Notes: generated from the letters alone by a model not told the origin. A stretch of DNA of 64,000 nucleotides from Kitasatospora sp. NBC_01287 (GCF_026340565.1 NZ_JAPEPB010000002.1:310001-374000); one strand, 5' to 3'. Counted from the stretch's first letter, positions 33,201 through 41,429 are shown. Program-made: numbers and translations.

Positions 33201-34664
33201 GAGCGCGGCCCCGGCTCCGGCGTTGAGCCGTGCCTGCTGGCGGACGGTGATGAGTTCGATCAGCTCGGCGACCCGGTGGCCGAGCGTCTCCGCGTCGGTG
33301 CCCACCAGCGCCAGGGCCTGCTGTCCCAGCATCGGCCGGGTGTGCGGCAGCCAGGCCGCCCACTCCCACAGCGACTTGCCGGCCGGGTCGGTCAGGACGT
33401 ACAACTGCACGTCGCGGGGGCTCTGCAGCACGGCCAGTTGACCCACCAGCCAGCGGGCCATCCGCCGCGGCCAGTCGCCGTGGCCCGCGACCCCGACCAC
33501 GCCCGTGCGGGCGATGGAGAAGGTGGCGGGGACGTCCCGCGCCACCCGCGGCTCCCGCTGGCGCTCGGTGCCCTCGCCCTCCTCCACGACGACCGCGGTG
33601 GGCAGGTCGGCGACGCCGACCCGGACCAGCAGGTGGTCAGGGTCGGTGCGGCGCCGTTCCCAGAGCCTGGCGTGCGGACCGGTCGCGATGACCAGCAGCT
33701 CGGCCGGATCGGGTCCCGCGGCACGGCGGTCCAGCCGCTCCTGCTCCAGCGCCGCCGCGATCTCCGCCTCGGTGCTCGTCAACTGCTCCCGGTAGTCTGC
33801 CAGTTGCCGCCGCTGGCCGATCTTGCCCTGGCGCCGTCCGGAGATCCAGTTGCCCACCATCATGACCGGCGACATCGCCGCCATCATCAGGAACATCGGG
33901 TTGTGCGTCATCACCGCGATCAGCCCGCCGCCGACGGCGGGCAGGCCGGCCGCCAGCCACGGCAGCGCGCTCGGAGCCGCCGGCCTGGGCTGGGTCGGCA
34001 GGCGGAACGCGGTGGTCTGGGCCGGGGGGAGCAGCCGTGGGGGGCGGTTGTAGTCCAGGTACTCGCCGTCGTGCGAGGGTTCGATGACGGCGTCCGGACG
34101 CAGCACCGGGTGCGCCTCCAGCAGGGTTTCCCCGACCAGGAGTTGGACCGTCTCCCGCCAGGGGACCTCGTGCTCGGGCAGCGGGACGCGACCCAGCAGG
34201 GCGGTGGGCGCGAGGGCGCGCACGTGCACCGAGGCATCGAGGGACACCCGGGCGACGGCGACCACCGCCGCCTGGTCACCGCCCTTGGTGACCTGGACAC
34301 CCGCGCCGGTCCGGATCCGGTGCTCACCCGCGTTGAGGTACCAGACCCGCCCGGCGCCGGCGCCCGCCACCACCCTGATGCTGACCAGGCCGGTGCGGCG
34401 GCCCGGGACGGGACCCGGCCGACCGAGCCAGAGGACGGAGCCGTCGTGGATCCCGCTGTCCGCCAGGGGGCGGGAGAGGTCGAGTGGCTGATCGGCGAGG
34501 TAGACCGCCGTCACGGGGGCCGCGCCGGGCGGCGGGGCCTGCGCCCCGTCGAGGCTGTCCAGCAGGTTCTTGACGACGTCGCGCAGCGGGGTGGTGGGAT
34601 CGGCGTCCACGACCACGTCGGCCGACCAGTCCGGGCGCCGGGCAATGGTGATCATCATGGGCAT
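30246..34664 (-). CDS. eccC: EccC, FtsK/SpoIIIE-type ATPase of type VII secretion
   Basis: About 1472 residues (start ATG 34664; ATG 34658 possible). A ubiquitin-like/FHA-type N-terminal region (1-200) is followed by two membrane helices near 235-285 and three FtsK-type ATPase modules. Module 1 has Walker A GTTGSGKSEF (K658) and Walker B LLIVIDEFAS. Modules 2 and 3 have degenerate P-loops, GAPRSGRSAA and GPSRSGRSTA, with Arg instead of Lys, as often seen in EccC. It powers export of WXG100-linked substrates. The gene lies between two Esx genes in one leftward unit. Single-chain architecture (not split Ca/Cb) is typical of Streptomyces and Firmicutes. Confidence 0.93.
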   Translation of the reverse strand: MPMMITIARRPDWSADVVVDADPTTPLRDVVKNLLDSLDGAQAPPPGAAPVTAVYLADQPLDLSRPLADSGIHDGSVLWLGRPGPVPGRRTGLVSIRVVAGAGAGRVWYLNAGEHRIRTGAGVQVTKGGDQAAVVAVARVSLDASVHVRALAPTALLGRVPLPEHEVPWRETVQLLVGETLLEAHPVLRPDAVIEPSHDGEYLDYNRPPRLLPPAQTTAFRLPTQPRPAAPSALPWLAAGLPAVGGGLIAVMTHNPMFLMMAAMSPVMMVGNWISGRRQGKIGQRRQLADYREQLTSTEAEIAAALEQERLDRRAAGPDPAELLVIATGPHARLWERRRTDPDHLLVRVGVADLPTAVVVEEGEGTERQREPRVARDVPATFSIARTGVVGVAGHGDWPRRMARWLVGQLAVLQSPRDVQLYVLTDPAGKSLWEWAAWLPHTRPMLGQQALALVGTDAETLGHRVAELIELITVRQQARLNAGAGAALADPDVIVVLDGARRLRALPGVVTVLQEGPAVGVHSICVDADERTLPEECTAVVVGGPGRGATLRQQRAAQIDGIRADEVADSWYAATGRHLAPLRDVSENQGEAALPGAARLLEILGLQDPTAAAVAGRWRSSSRSTKAVVGYSLNGPFALDLVNHGPHGLVAGTTGSGKSEFLQTLVASLAVANRPDAMTFVLVDYKGGAAFKDCVELPHTVGLVTDLDPHLVERALTSLGAELTHREHLLAAAGAKDLEDYLDYAVRRPELAPIPRLLIVIDEFASMARELPDFVTGLVNVAQRGRSLGIHLILATQRPSGVVSAEIRANTNLRVALRVTDAGESTDVIDAREAASIAASTPGRAYARLGHSSLIPFQTGRVGGRRPRTDRTAEAPAPFLHPVSWLELGLPAPQRPHSTAETDEVTDLSVLVTAVRQANDMLGIAAQRRPWLPPLPSSPVVELAADPVRGERGDPSFSWAVQDLPAQQRQQPVTVDLATFGHLHIVGAPRSGRSAALRTFAAAAAAAASVADLHLYGLDCGNGALLPLTRLPHCGAVVQRTETDRAARLLRRLHAEVQNRQRLLGEGGFADLAEQRAARPESERLPHVLLLLDRWEGFMGTLSEYDGGVLTDLVQTLHREGASAGVHLVVAGDHMLLSGRMSSLCEDKLVLRLSDRSDASLAGLNARKIPENLPPGRGYRAVSAIETQVALVAADPSGPAQVAAVHALAARLVEREAAVPKSARPHRIAVLPTQLAFEQAWEMVGTPAPMWALVGVAGDDLEPVGADLLGDQPTFLVAGPSRSGRSTALAVMAESLLRGGTELVIGAPMNSPLRGFADRPGVRGVLTGEEPTEAEFAELLDPGAGPVVLVVDDAEVWRDLRCRDWLRAFVRKASGSRRGLIIGGEVASVASGFSGWQAEVKKNRRGVLLSPPNMSDGDLVGVRLSRSQVAARVAPGAALVHLGSGTLLPARIPLPAPAPAEPHRPAHDNREH

Positions 34665-34748
34665 GCTTCCCAACCCCTCGTGGGTCCGGGCGCCCCGGGC
34701 CGGTGCCACGGCCGGCTCGGGGCGCGCGTTCGGTGCCGACCGACTGCG

Positions 34749-34788
34749 CTGCTACTGCTACTGCTACTGCTACTGGTACTGCTACTGG
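34749..34788. repeat. 6-nt repeat (GCTACT) at the Esx stop codon
   Basis: On the coding (minus) strand this is a CAGTAG array that begins with the esx stop codon and continues downstream, so the frame after the stop reads Gln-stop repeatedly, with one TAC interruption. The rest of the 117-nt gap to eccC shows no gene. Confidence 0.92.
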
Positions 34789-35078
34789 TTGAGGGAGCTG
34801 GAGAGCTGGGTGTCCATGTCGCGCAGCGCGGCCACGGCCTTGTCGAGCCACTGCGAGAGCTGGTCCAGGGTGTCCATCGCCTGGTTGGCCGAGGTGACGA
34901 ACTCGGTGTGCACCTCGTCGAACTTGCCCGACGCCTGCTCGGTGACGAAGCCGTTCGCGGTCAGGCTGTCGACGATGCTCTTGCACTGGGTGAGCTTGTC
35001 GTCGATGTCGGCCTTGTTGTTGCGCATCGTGGTCGCGGTGTCCGACATCTCCTGATAGGTGACGTTCAGGTTCGCCAT
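34782..35078 (-). CDS. WXG100-family protein (EsxA-like)
   Basis: 98 residues from ATG 35078 (AGAAGGGA upstream). It forms two long helices (EMSDTATTMRNNKADIDDKLTQ and later FDEVHTEFVTSANQAMDTLDQLSQWLDKAV) joined by a short turn NGFVTEQASG, where NGF replaces W-x-G. This Trp-less variant is common in Streptomyces and Firmicutes Esx proteins. The gene leads the leftward eccC unit, the classic position for an EsxA-type substrate. The stop lies inside a CAGTAG repeat. Confidence 0.9.
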   Translation of the reverse strand: MANLNVTYQEMSDTATTMRNNKADIDDKLTQCKSIVDSLTANGFVTEQASGKFDEVHTEFVTSANQAMDTLDQLSQWLDKAVAALRDMDTQLSSSLNQ

Positions 35079-35190
35079 GGTGTGGGTCCCTTCTGGTGTC
35101 GCCGAGCGTCCCGGTGGACACCGACACGTCCGGCACGGACGCTCCCGATGCTAGGAACGGACCCCGGGGCGGTCCAGAACTCCCGCCCCT

Positions 35191-35214
35191 GCCTTGGGCC
35201 CTGGGGCCCAAGGC
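35191..35214. promoter_or_regulatory. Near-perfect 24-bp palindrome in the T7SS divergent gap
   Basis: GCCTTGGGCCC and GGGCCCAAGGC are separated by TG. It lies in the 300-nt divergent region between the esx-eccC unit and the membrane-lectin gene and so could be an operator for both arms. The rest of the gap shows no gene. Confidence 0.45.
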
Positions 35215-35378
35215 GGGCCGGTGCCCGGCGTTGACGCCGGCCCGCTGGGAAACCAAGGTTCCGAGGACGCCGAATGCCCCGGCGCGGCGGTCGACCCGGG
35301 GCAGCACCCGACGACACGGAAACCACGCCGGACGGGGCCCACACACTCGACCGGCCGCCCAGAGCCGAGGAGACACAG

Positions 35379-36857
35379 GTGACACTGTCGAGCCGATCCG
35401 CTGATCGCGTTCCGCGCCGCGGCGACTGGCTGACCCAGGCACGTCGGTCGCGCAGGACCGAGCCGCGATCGGGGCCGGCCCCGCGAGCCGACCACGGCCT
35501 GTGGACCGTGGACCGGGCCCTGCGCGTCCTGGCCACCGCCTGCGCCCGCGAGAACCGCGGCGTTCCACTGGCCCACCTGGTCGTCGTCGGCCCCGAGGCC
35601 GTCCGGCTGCGGCTGAACACCCCCGACGAGCGTCCCCCCGCCGGCTGGACCGCCGAGGACGGCGGCCGGACCTGGCAGGCGCGGCTACGGCTGCTGCAGA
35701 GCGCGAGCGTGGCGGAGTCGCTGGAGGACCCGTACCCGCGGCTGGTCTCGCTCGGCGCCACCGGTCAGGGCTTCATGCTGCTCAACCTCGGACAGGCCGG
35801 CGGGATCATCAACCTGGAGGGCGACGCCCGGCAGGCCAGGGCACTGGCCCTGGAGTGGAGCCGCCAACTCACCTCGAACCCCTGGTCACGAGATGTGCCG
35901 GTGGTCCGGGTGGGGTTCAGGCCGGGCACCGCGGAGCGGTTCGGACCGACCGGTGCGCCGGCCCCGACCGACGGCGAGACGGCACTGGCCGACGAGAGCG
36001 GCGGGGTGGCGCTGCTGGCCGGTATGCCCGGCGGCCGGGACCGCGAACGCATCCACCGGCTGGCCGACGATCCGAGGGGACGCTGGTCGGTGGTCGTCGT
36101 GGGCCGGGTCGACCATCCGCGGTGGCGTTTCACCATCGACGCCACCGGTGTCGTGGACACCGGCCTGCTGGACGAACCGGTGGTGCTGCTGCCGAGCATG
36201 CCCTCGGACGAACCCGACCACGCGGACGCCGCCGCCGACCCCGTCGGCGCGCCGGCCGGGAAGACCCCACCGGGCGGCCGCCCGCGAGGGCGTCTGATCA
36301 GCCGCCGGCGGCTCATCGTCGCCACCGCGCTCCTCGCCTGCCTGGTGGGCGCCGCCCTGGTGCTCACCAGGCAGGGCGCCGCCTCGCACGCCGCTCCCCC
36401 GGCCCGGGCCGGAGGCGTCCAGGGAGCCTCCGGCGCGGCCAGCACCCCGGACCCGACGGCGAGCACCGCGCCGCCGCGCTCGGCCCCGGCGAGCGCGGCG
36501 GGCACGCTGCTGAACCCCGGCACCGGCAAGTGCCTCAGCGGCTCGACCGGCACGGACGGCACGCCCCTGGTCCTGGGAGCCTGCGACGGCGCCGCGAACC
36601 AGCAGTGGACCGCGGCCCCGGACGGCACGGTCCGGACGAAGGGTCTCTGCATGGACGCCGCCTGGGGCGCCACCACCCCCGGCACCGTCGTGCAGGTCGC
36701 GAACTGCAGCGGGAACCCGGCGCAGCAGTTCTCCTTCAAGAACGGCACCGTCTTCTCCACCCGGGCCAACCTGTGCGCGGGTGAGGTCAACGGCGGCACG
36801 GCGGTCCAGCTGCTGCCCTGCGACCAGAGCGCGCCGGAGGTCTTCAAGCGGGGCTGA
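35379..36857 (+). CDS. Membrane-anchored protein with external ricin-type lectin domain
   Basis: 492 residues from GTG 35379 with GAGGAG upstream. Residues 1-300 are cytoplasmic, with a conserved-looking core (DRALRVLATACARENRGVPLAHLV and LEDPYPRLVSLGATGQGFML). A single helix (about 310-330, LIVATALLACLVGAALVL) and a Ser/Pro/Ala stalk follow. A C-terminal beta-trefoil (about 375-492) shows the ricin lectin QxW repeats (ANQQWTAAPDG; AQQFSFKNG). It would bind a glycan outside the cell. Its place divergent from esx-eccC suggests a T7SS accessory or surface-recognition protein; this is inference. Confidence 0.78.
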   Translation: MTLSSRSADRVPRRGDWLTQARRSRRTEPRSGPAPRADHGLWTVDRALRVLATACARENRGVPLAHLVVVGPEAVRLRLNTPDERPPAGWTAEDGGRTWQARLRLLQSASVAESLEDPYPRLVSLGATGQGFMLLNLGQAGGIINLEGDARQARALALEWSRQLTSNPWSRDVPVVRVGFRPGTAERFGPTGAPAPTDGETALADESGGVALLAGMPGGRDRERIHRLADDPRGRWSVVVVGRVDHPRWRFTIDATGVVDTGLLDEPVVLLPSMPSDEPDHADAAADPVGAPAGKTPPGGRPRGRLISRRRLIVATALLACLVGAALVLTRQGAASHAAPPARAGGVQGASGAASTPDPTASTAPPRSAPASAAGTLLNPGTGKCLSGSTGTDGTPLVLGACDGAANQQWTAAPDGTVRTKGLCMDAAWGATTPGTVVQVANCSGNPAQQFSFKNGTVFSTRANLCAGEVNGGTAVQLLPCDQSAPEVFKRG

Positions 36858-37297
36858 CCACCGCCGGGCACCCGCGGACGGAGCCCGGCGGCCGGGACGG
36901 GAGCGTGTGGTGGCCGGGACGGGGGCGTGTGGTGGCCGGGACGGGACATGTGGCGGGGGCCACGAAGAGGCCCGATCGTCACGCCAGGTGACCGGGTGCG
37001 GGCGGACCGTCGACCGATCCCGGCCGTTTTCGAGAGGCGTGCGCCACATCGAAAGCACGGCGGGACGCTCCCGGCGCCGTGCTTTCCGGGCCCACAGCCC
37101 GCCAGGAGGCCCATGTTTCCGCGGGTAACAGCCACTGACCTGCGACGATCCCCCGAACATTGAAACGCCCCGACGCATTGCCTAACTTCGATCTCAGCGC
37201 ACCGAGCGCCACCGCAGGCCCCCCACACCGAACCACGGCCCCGACCAGGGTTTGGTTCCGTGCGGCCACCCGCGATCCGCCCGTCGAAAGGCACGCT
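36858..37297. other. Leader gap before the Rpf-like gene
   Basis: This 440-nt gap holds a tandem GTGTGGTGGCCGGGACGGG repeat (about 36903-36949) and the hairpin at 37051-37086. Rpf genes of Streptomyces coelicolor are known to be controlled by a c-di-AMP (ydaO-type) riboswitch. A long structured leader would fit here, but I could not match the conserved ydaO core by eye. Confidence 0.35.
37051..37086 (+). terminator. 12-bp hairpin in the Rpf leader
   Basis: GAAAGCACGGCG (37051-37062) pairs perfectly with CGCCGTGCTTTC (37075-37086); the loop GGACGCTCCCGG is itself partly self-complementary. It may terminate the lectin transcript or act as an attenuator in the Rpf leader. Confidence 0.5.
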
Positions 37298-37693
37298 TTG
37301 ATCTTCCGTAACGAGAACACCGCCACCACCACGACCACCACCAACACCACCAAGCGCAACCGGGTGCGGATGGCCGTCATGGGCGGCGCCCTCGCCGTCC
37401 TGCCCGTGGCCGGTCTCGTCACGGCGACCAGCTCCTCCGCCGCCGACGCCTCCACCTGGGACAAGGTCGCCCAGTGCGAGGCCACCGGAAACTGGTCCAT
37501 CAACTCCGGCAACGGCTTCTACGGCGGCCTGCAGTTCACCCCCTCCACCTGGGCCGCCTTCGGCGGCACCCAGTACGCCGCCCAGGCCAACCAGGCCACC
37601 AAGGCCCAGCAGATCACCATCGGCGAGAAGGTCCTCGCCGCCCAGGGCCCCGGCGCCTGGCCCATCTGCTCCGCCAAGGCCGGCCTGCACTGA
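37298..37693 (+). CDS. Resuscitation-promoting-factor-like transglycosylase
   Basis: 131 residues from TTG 37298 (AAAGG 7 nt upstream). A Thr/Asn-rich start and hydrophobic signal segment (MAVMGGALAVLPVAGLVTA) end at SSSAADA. The mature part is a single Rpf catalytic domain: WDKVAQCEATGNWSINSG (catalytic Glu E61), then GFYGGLQFTPSTWAAFGG, ending WPICSAKAGLH. Rpf enzymes cleave peptidoglycan and promote germination or resuscitation. There is no LysM domain, so this is the minimal form. It may also open the wall for T7SS cargo, but Rpf genes are common outside such loci. Confidence 0.92.
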   Translation: MIFRNENTATTTTTTNTTKRNRVRMAVMGGALAVLPVAGLVTATSSSAADASTWDKVAQCEATGNWSINSGNGFYGGLQFTPSTWAAFGGTQYAAQANQATKAQQITIGEKVLAAQGPGAWPICSAKAGLH

Positions 37694-37705
37694 CCCCACC
37701 CGCAC

Positions 37706-37748
37706 AAGTCCCCCCACCCGGAACCCAAGGTTCCGGGTGGGGGGACTT
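37706..37748 (+). terminator. Terminator of the Rpf-like gene
   Basis: Perfect 20-bp stem (37706-37725 / 37729-37748) with loop CAA, 13 nt after the stop codon. The arm contains runs of C/G followed by ACTT. It is a strong intrinsic-type hairpin. Confidence 0.85.
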
Positions 37749-37989
37749 CTGCATGCCGCCACCCGCACCGGCGGGCCCTGGCGCGCACCCACGGTGCGTG
37801 GACGGACGACCAGCCCGACCGTTCGACGGGACTGACAACTGATCAGCACAGGTCAGCGGCACAGCAACTGATCCCACGGCGGGCTCCTCCCGCTGGCGCC
37901 ATGCCCTCCCGGGCAACTTCACACATGAAATTTGAGCAAACACCATCAACGTGATCTGATAGCCCCGCCAGGCACCACGAGGGGGATCG

Positions 37990-38184
37990 ATGAGCCTGTC
38001 CGCATCGTCTCCAGCCGTGCCGCCAGCCGTGGCCGTGGGGGAATCGGACGTCACGCGCGTATGCGTACGCGCGGATCGGGCCGGGGGCGCTGCTCAGAGC
38101 GCGAACTCCAGATCCTCGGAGGTCATGGGCCTTGACGTCCAGCCGGCTGCGGGAGCAGCCCCACCACCCCCGCCCTCGCACTGA
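37990..38184 (+). CDS. Possible small protein (64 aa)
   Basis: ATG 37990 follows GAGGGGG with 4-nt spacing, and an A/T-rich segment upstream contains TTGAGC (37932-37937) as a possible -35. The product MSLSASSPAVPPAVAVGESD and onward is low-complexity with a Pro-rich end and no recognisable domain. It is supported only by start signals. The remaining stretch to 38434 shows no other gene; TTGACG occurs at 38228-38233 and may mark a promoter for the WD40 gene. Confidence 0.3.
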   Translation: MSLSASSPAVPPAVAVGESDVTRVCVRADRAGGAAQSANSRSSEVMGLDVQPAAGAAPPPPPSH

Positions 38185-38434
38185 GGGGAACCGCCCGCGG
38201 AATGCCGTCGTCCTATCGCGGGAGTGCTTGACGTCAGGTCAGGTCTACGCCCGTAGTTCCCGCCCGGTGCGGGCCACGCCGCGGCCTTGACGCCACAGCC
38301 CCGACCCCACAGCCCTGACGCGGTGGCGTCTCCGGTGCCGGCCCGCAGCCGGCCCAGGCACACCGCGCCCCCGCCCCAGAGGCCCCGCTGACCGCTGGTC
38401 AGCCCTACCAGGTGAGTGACAGGAGAGAATCCGC

Positions 38435-40717
38435 ATGTCGGAGATCGACGGATCAGCCAACACCGGCACAGCCGGCCCCGCATCGGCCGGCCCCGGATCG
38501 GCCGATGCCGGCCTGCGGCTGCTGAGCGCGGGCGCGGGCGCGGATCGTCTGCCGGACGGTGCCGTCGAGGTGTTCCTGGGCCTGGACGGCGCGTTCCGCG
38601 TCACCGCCGGGGCCCGGGTCCGGACGGGCACGGCCGACACCGCCTTCCTGCGCCGGATCGCGACCGAGCTGCGTGTCGCCCCAGCGGGGGCCGAGGCGGC
38701 TTCGACTCCGACCGGTGCGGCACGCAGCCTGACCACCACCGGCGTTCCCGGGCACGTCGACTCGGTGTGGAGCGACGGCACCGCTCAACCGGTGCCCGCC
38801 TTCGCCACGCTGCTCGACGCGCTGGCCGCACGGGTGCTGCGGCCGGCCGACCCGGCCGCCGTGCCCGGGGCCCTGCTGCGGCTCGACCCGGCCGCCGCGG
38901 TGGTCGACACCGGCCGCGCCGTGGCCACGATCGGCGTGGTGCGCGGCCGCACCGCCTACGCGCTGGCCGACCAGGACGGTTCCTTCGGCCTCACCGCGCT
39001 GGACGACGCACAGCCCCTGGGCGGTTCGGGGCCGGATGCGGGGCTGCTGCCGACGGCGGTGGCGCTCGGCACCGCGGCCGGCCGCGAGTTGTTCGCGGTC
39101 GGCGGTGCGGACGGTGCGGTGCAGGTCTGGGACGCCGTCTCGGGCGCGGTGCTGCACGGGACTTCGGGCGGCGAGGGCGCGCAGGCCGTGGCCGCGGGCC
39201 TGGTCCAGGACGTACCGCTGGCCTTCTCCGGCGGCGCCGACGGGGGTGACGTGCGGGCGATGCGCGCCGACACCGGCCAGGCGCTCGGCACCCTGTCGGT
39301 CGGCGGCCGCGGGGCCGAGGTGCTCTGCGCCGCGCGCTGCGCCGACCTCGACCTGCTGGCCGCGGCCGGCCAGGACGGGGTGATCCGGGTCTGGGACGTG
39401 TCCTCCGGGACGCAGCTGCACCTGCTGGTCGGACACGTCGGACCGGTGGTCGCGCTCGCGGTGCTGAGCCTGGGCGACGAGGCGGTGCTGGCCTCGGGCG
39501 GGGCGGACCGGCGGATCCGGCTCTGGGACCTGGCCACCGGCCTGCCGGTGGCCGAACTCGACGGGCACAGCGCCACCATCACCGGACTCGCCTTCACCGA
39601 GGTGGCGGACCGTCCGGTACTGGCCTCCTGCGCGCTGGACGGCACGGTCCGCACCTGGGACGTCCGCCGGGCCGTCGCCCTGCACGGCTGGCCGACCGGC
39701 GAGGAGTGGCCGACCGGCATCGTCGCCGTCCCCTCGGGCGCCGGACCGGTGCTGGTGGTCGCGCAGCACAGCGGCCGGCTCTCGCGCTGGGTCGCGGCGA
39801 CCGGCTCGCCCCTGGGCGAGTTCGCGGTCGCGGGCGCGGCGGCGCACCCGGTCACCGCGCTGGCGGCCGGCGAGCTGGCGGGCCGTCCGGTGCTGGCGGC
39901 GGGGTACGGCGACGGCACGCTGCGGCTCTGGGAGGCGGGGATCGGCGTGGAGCTCTACGCGCTCGCCCCGGACGGCGGTCCGATCACCTCGCTGGCGGTC
40001 GGTCAGGGCGGCCCGGACGGCGCGGTGCTGGTCTGCGGGACGGCCGCCGGGGCCGTCCGCAGCCACCTGCTGAGCACGGGCGCACCGCTCCCCGTGCCCA
40101 CCCCGCACGCGGGCGCCGTGACCGGGCTCGCCTTCGGTGCGGGCGGCGGTGGCGCCGACACGGCGCTGGTGTCCGCGGGCGCGGACGGCACCGTGCGGGT
40201 CCGGTCGGCACTCGACGGGACGCCCCTGCTCCAGCTGGCCACCGGCCAGGGCGGTGTCACCGCGCTGGCCGCGGGAGAGGCCGGGGGGCACCTGCTCCTG
40301 GCGACCGCCGGCCGGGACCGGACGGTACGGCTCTGGCACGGTGTCAGCGGGCAGGCGGGCCCGGTCTGCGAGGGTCTGGCCGCCCACGCGGAGACCATCG
40401 CGTTCGGGGTCTTCGGCGGGCGTCCGGTGGTGATCGGGGGCGGCAGCGACGGGTCGGTGCTGGTCTGGGAGGTGCGTGACGGGAGCCGGATCGCCGCGCT
40501 CACCGGCGGTGCGGCGGCGGTCCGGACGCTGGTCGCGCAGGAGCTGGACGGTGAGACCCTGCTGGCGGCCGGCGACGAGCAGGGCACGCTCCGGCTCTGG
40601 CACCTGCCGAGCGGCACCCTGCTCAACGAAGCGGGCCTGGCCCAGGCCGCCCTCGCCATCAGCTTCGCGGACACCGGGCTCACGGTCGTCGGCCCGGGCG
40701 GGGTCACCTCGCTCTGA
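38435..40717 (+). CDS. WD40-repeat beta-propeller protein
   Basis: 760 residues with AGGAGAG before ATG 38435. Residues 1-170 form a non-repeat N-terminal domain. From about 200 to the end at least eight WD-type repeats can be counted by their ends (VQVWDAVSG, IRVWDVSSG, IRLWDLATG, VRTWDVRRA, LRLWEAGIG, VRLWHGVSG, VLVWEVRDG, LRLWHLPSG). It has no signal peptide or membrane helix, so it is probably cytoplasmic and acts as a protein-binding platform. Its place immediately before three WXG100-like genes and the giant toxin suggests it scaffolds or chaperones T7SS substrates; this is inference. Confidence 0.85.
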   Translation: MSEIDGSANTGTAGPASAGPGSADAGLRLLSAGAGADRLPDGAVEVFLGLDGAFRVTAGARVRTGTADTAFLRRIATELRVAPAGAEAASTPTGAARSLTTTGVPGHVDSVWSDGTAQPVPAFATLLDALAARVLRPADPAAVPGALLRLDPAAAVVDTGRAVATIGVVRGRTAYALADQDGSFGLTALDDAQPLGGSGPDAGLLPTAVALGTAAGRELFAVGGADGAVQVWDAVSGAVLHGTSGGEGAQAVAAGLVQDVPLAFSGGADGGDVRAMRADTGQALGTLSVGGRGAEVLCAARCADLDLLAAAGQDGVIRVWDVSSGTQLHLLVGHVGPVVALAVLSLGDEAVLASGGADRRIRLWDLATGLPVAELDGHSATITGLAFTEVADRPVLASCALDGTVRTWDVRRAVALHGWPTGEEWPTGIVAVPSGAGPVLVVAQHSGRLSRWVAATGSPLGEFAVAGAAAHPVTALAAGELAGRPVLAAGYGDGTLRLWEAGIGVELYALAPDGGPITSLAVGQGGPDGAVLVCGTAAGAVRSHLLSTGAPLPVPTPHAGAVTGLAFGAGGGGADTALVSAGADGTVRVRSALDGTPLLQLATGQGGVTALAAGEAGGHLLLATAGRDRTVRLWHGVSGQAGPVCEGLAAHAETIAFGVFGGRPVVIGGGSDGSVLVWEVRDGSRIAALTGGAAAVRTLVAQELDGETLLAAGDEQGTLRLWHLPSGTLLNEAGLAQAALAISFADTGLTVVGPGGVTSL

Positions 40718-40743
40718 CGGCAGGGGCCGGTGTCCTGAGCTCC

Positions 40744-40826
40744 CGTCAGCCGTCCCTGTCGTTCCTGCTGTCCCTGCTGTCCCTGCTGTCTCTGTCGTCT
40801 CTGTCGTCTCTGTCGTCCCGGCTGTC
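40744..40826. repeat. Intergenic 9-nt-type repeat (CTGCTGTCC / CTGTCGTCT)
   Basis: Three CTGCTGTCC-like units are followed by three CTCTGTCGT-like units between the WD40 gene and the first WXG100-like gene of the toxin operon. Confidence 0.85.
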
Positions 40827-40862
40827 CGCAGCCGACTCTAGGAACTCCCGTGGGGGGAATTG

Positions 40863-41429
40863 GTGGCTGGTACACACGTGCGGATCGACCTGGACGCGGT
40901 CGATGACACGGCGAAGAAGATCAACGGCCTGCTGGACGAGCTGACCACGGCCACCGCGAAGCTGAACGCGGTGATCCAGCAGGTCCAGCCGTCGGTGTAC
41001 GGCACCGACGGGCTCGGCAAGGCGCTGACCGGCGGCAGCTCCTCGGTCGGCGGCCTCGCCGACCACCAGAAGCAGGTGCTGACCGGTATCCAGGACTACC
41101 TGAGCAACTCGACGGCGATGGCGCAGAACCTCACGCTGATGAGCCAGCGCCACCGGGAGAACGACGGTCAGCAGGCGGCCAACCTGAAGGGCATCGGCAC
41201 CGGCGACCCGACCTCGCCCACGCTGCCGGACGCCGATCCGGCTCCGGAGCAGACCCAGCCGACGCCGACCCCCACGGACGACCAGGCCTACCAGGACGAC
41301 CCGTCCAAGGACCCGACCTACAAGGACCCGAACGCGCCGACGCTGACCTTCGACACCACGACGACGAAGCAGCCCGATGACGGCGGCGGCCGCGGCGGTG
41401 GTGGCGGCGGCGGGCACCAGTTGATCTGA
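40863..41429 (+). CDS. WXG100-like protein with Gly-rich tail
   Basis: 188 residues. GTG 40863 is preferred over TTG 40860 because GGGGGGA lies 4 nt before it. The N-terminal 110 residues are two long helices (VDDTAKKINGLLDELTTATAKLNAVIQQV and the region around LADHQKQVLTGIQDYLSNSTAMAQNL), typical of the WXG100/Esx superfamily. The rest is Pro/Asp/Thr-rich and ends in poly-Gly HQLI. It is the first of three such proteins before the toxin and is likely a co-secreted partner or chaperone. Confidence 0.7.
   Translation: MAGTHVRIDLDAVDDTAKKINGLLDELTTATAKLNAVIQQVQPSVYGTDGLGKALTGGSSSVGGLADHQKQVLTGIQDYLSNSTAMAQNLTLMSQRHRENDGQQAANLKGIGTGDPTSPTLPDADPAPEQTQPTPTPTDDQAYQDDPSKDPTYKDPNAPTLTFDTTTTKQPDDGGGRGGGGGGGHQLI

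Noticed and set aside
36858..37297. ydaO-type riboswitch as a firm call
   Set aside because: Expected from context, but the conserved core could not be matched by eye.
38453..40603. Leftward 716-codon frame opposite the WD40 gene
   Set aside because: Repetitive antisense shadow mirroring the WD repeats.
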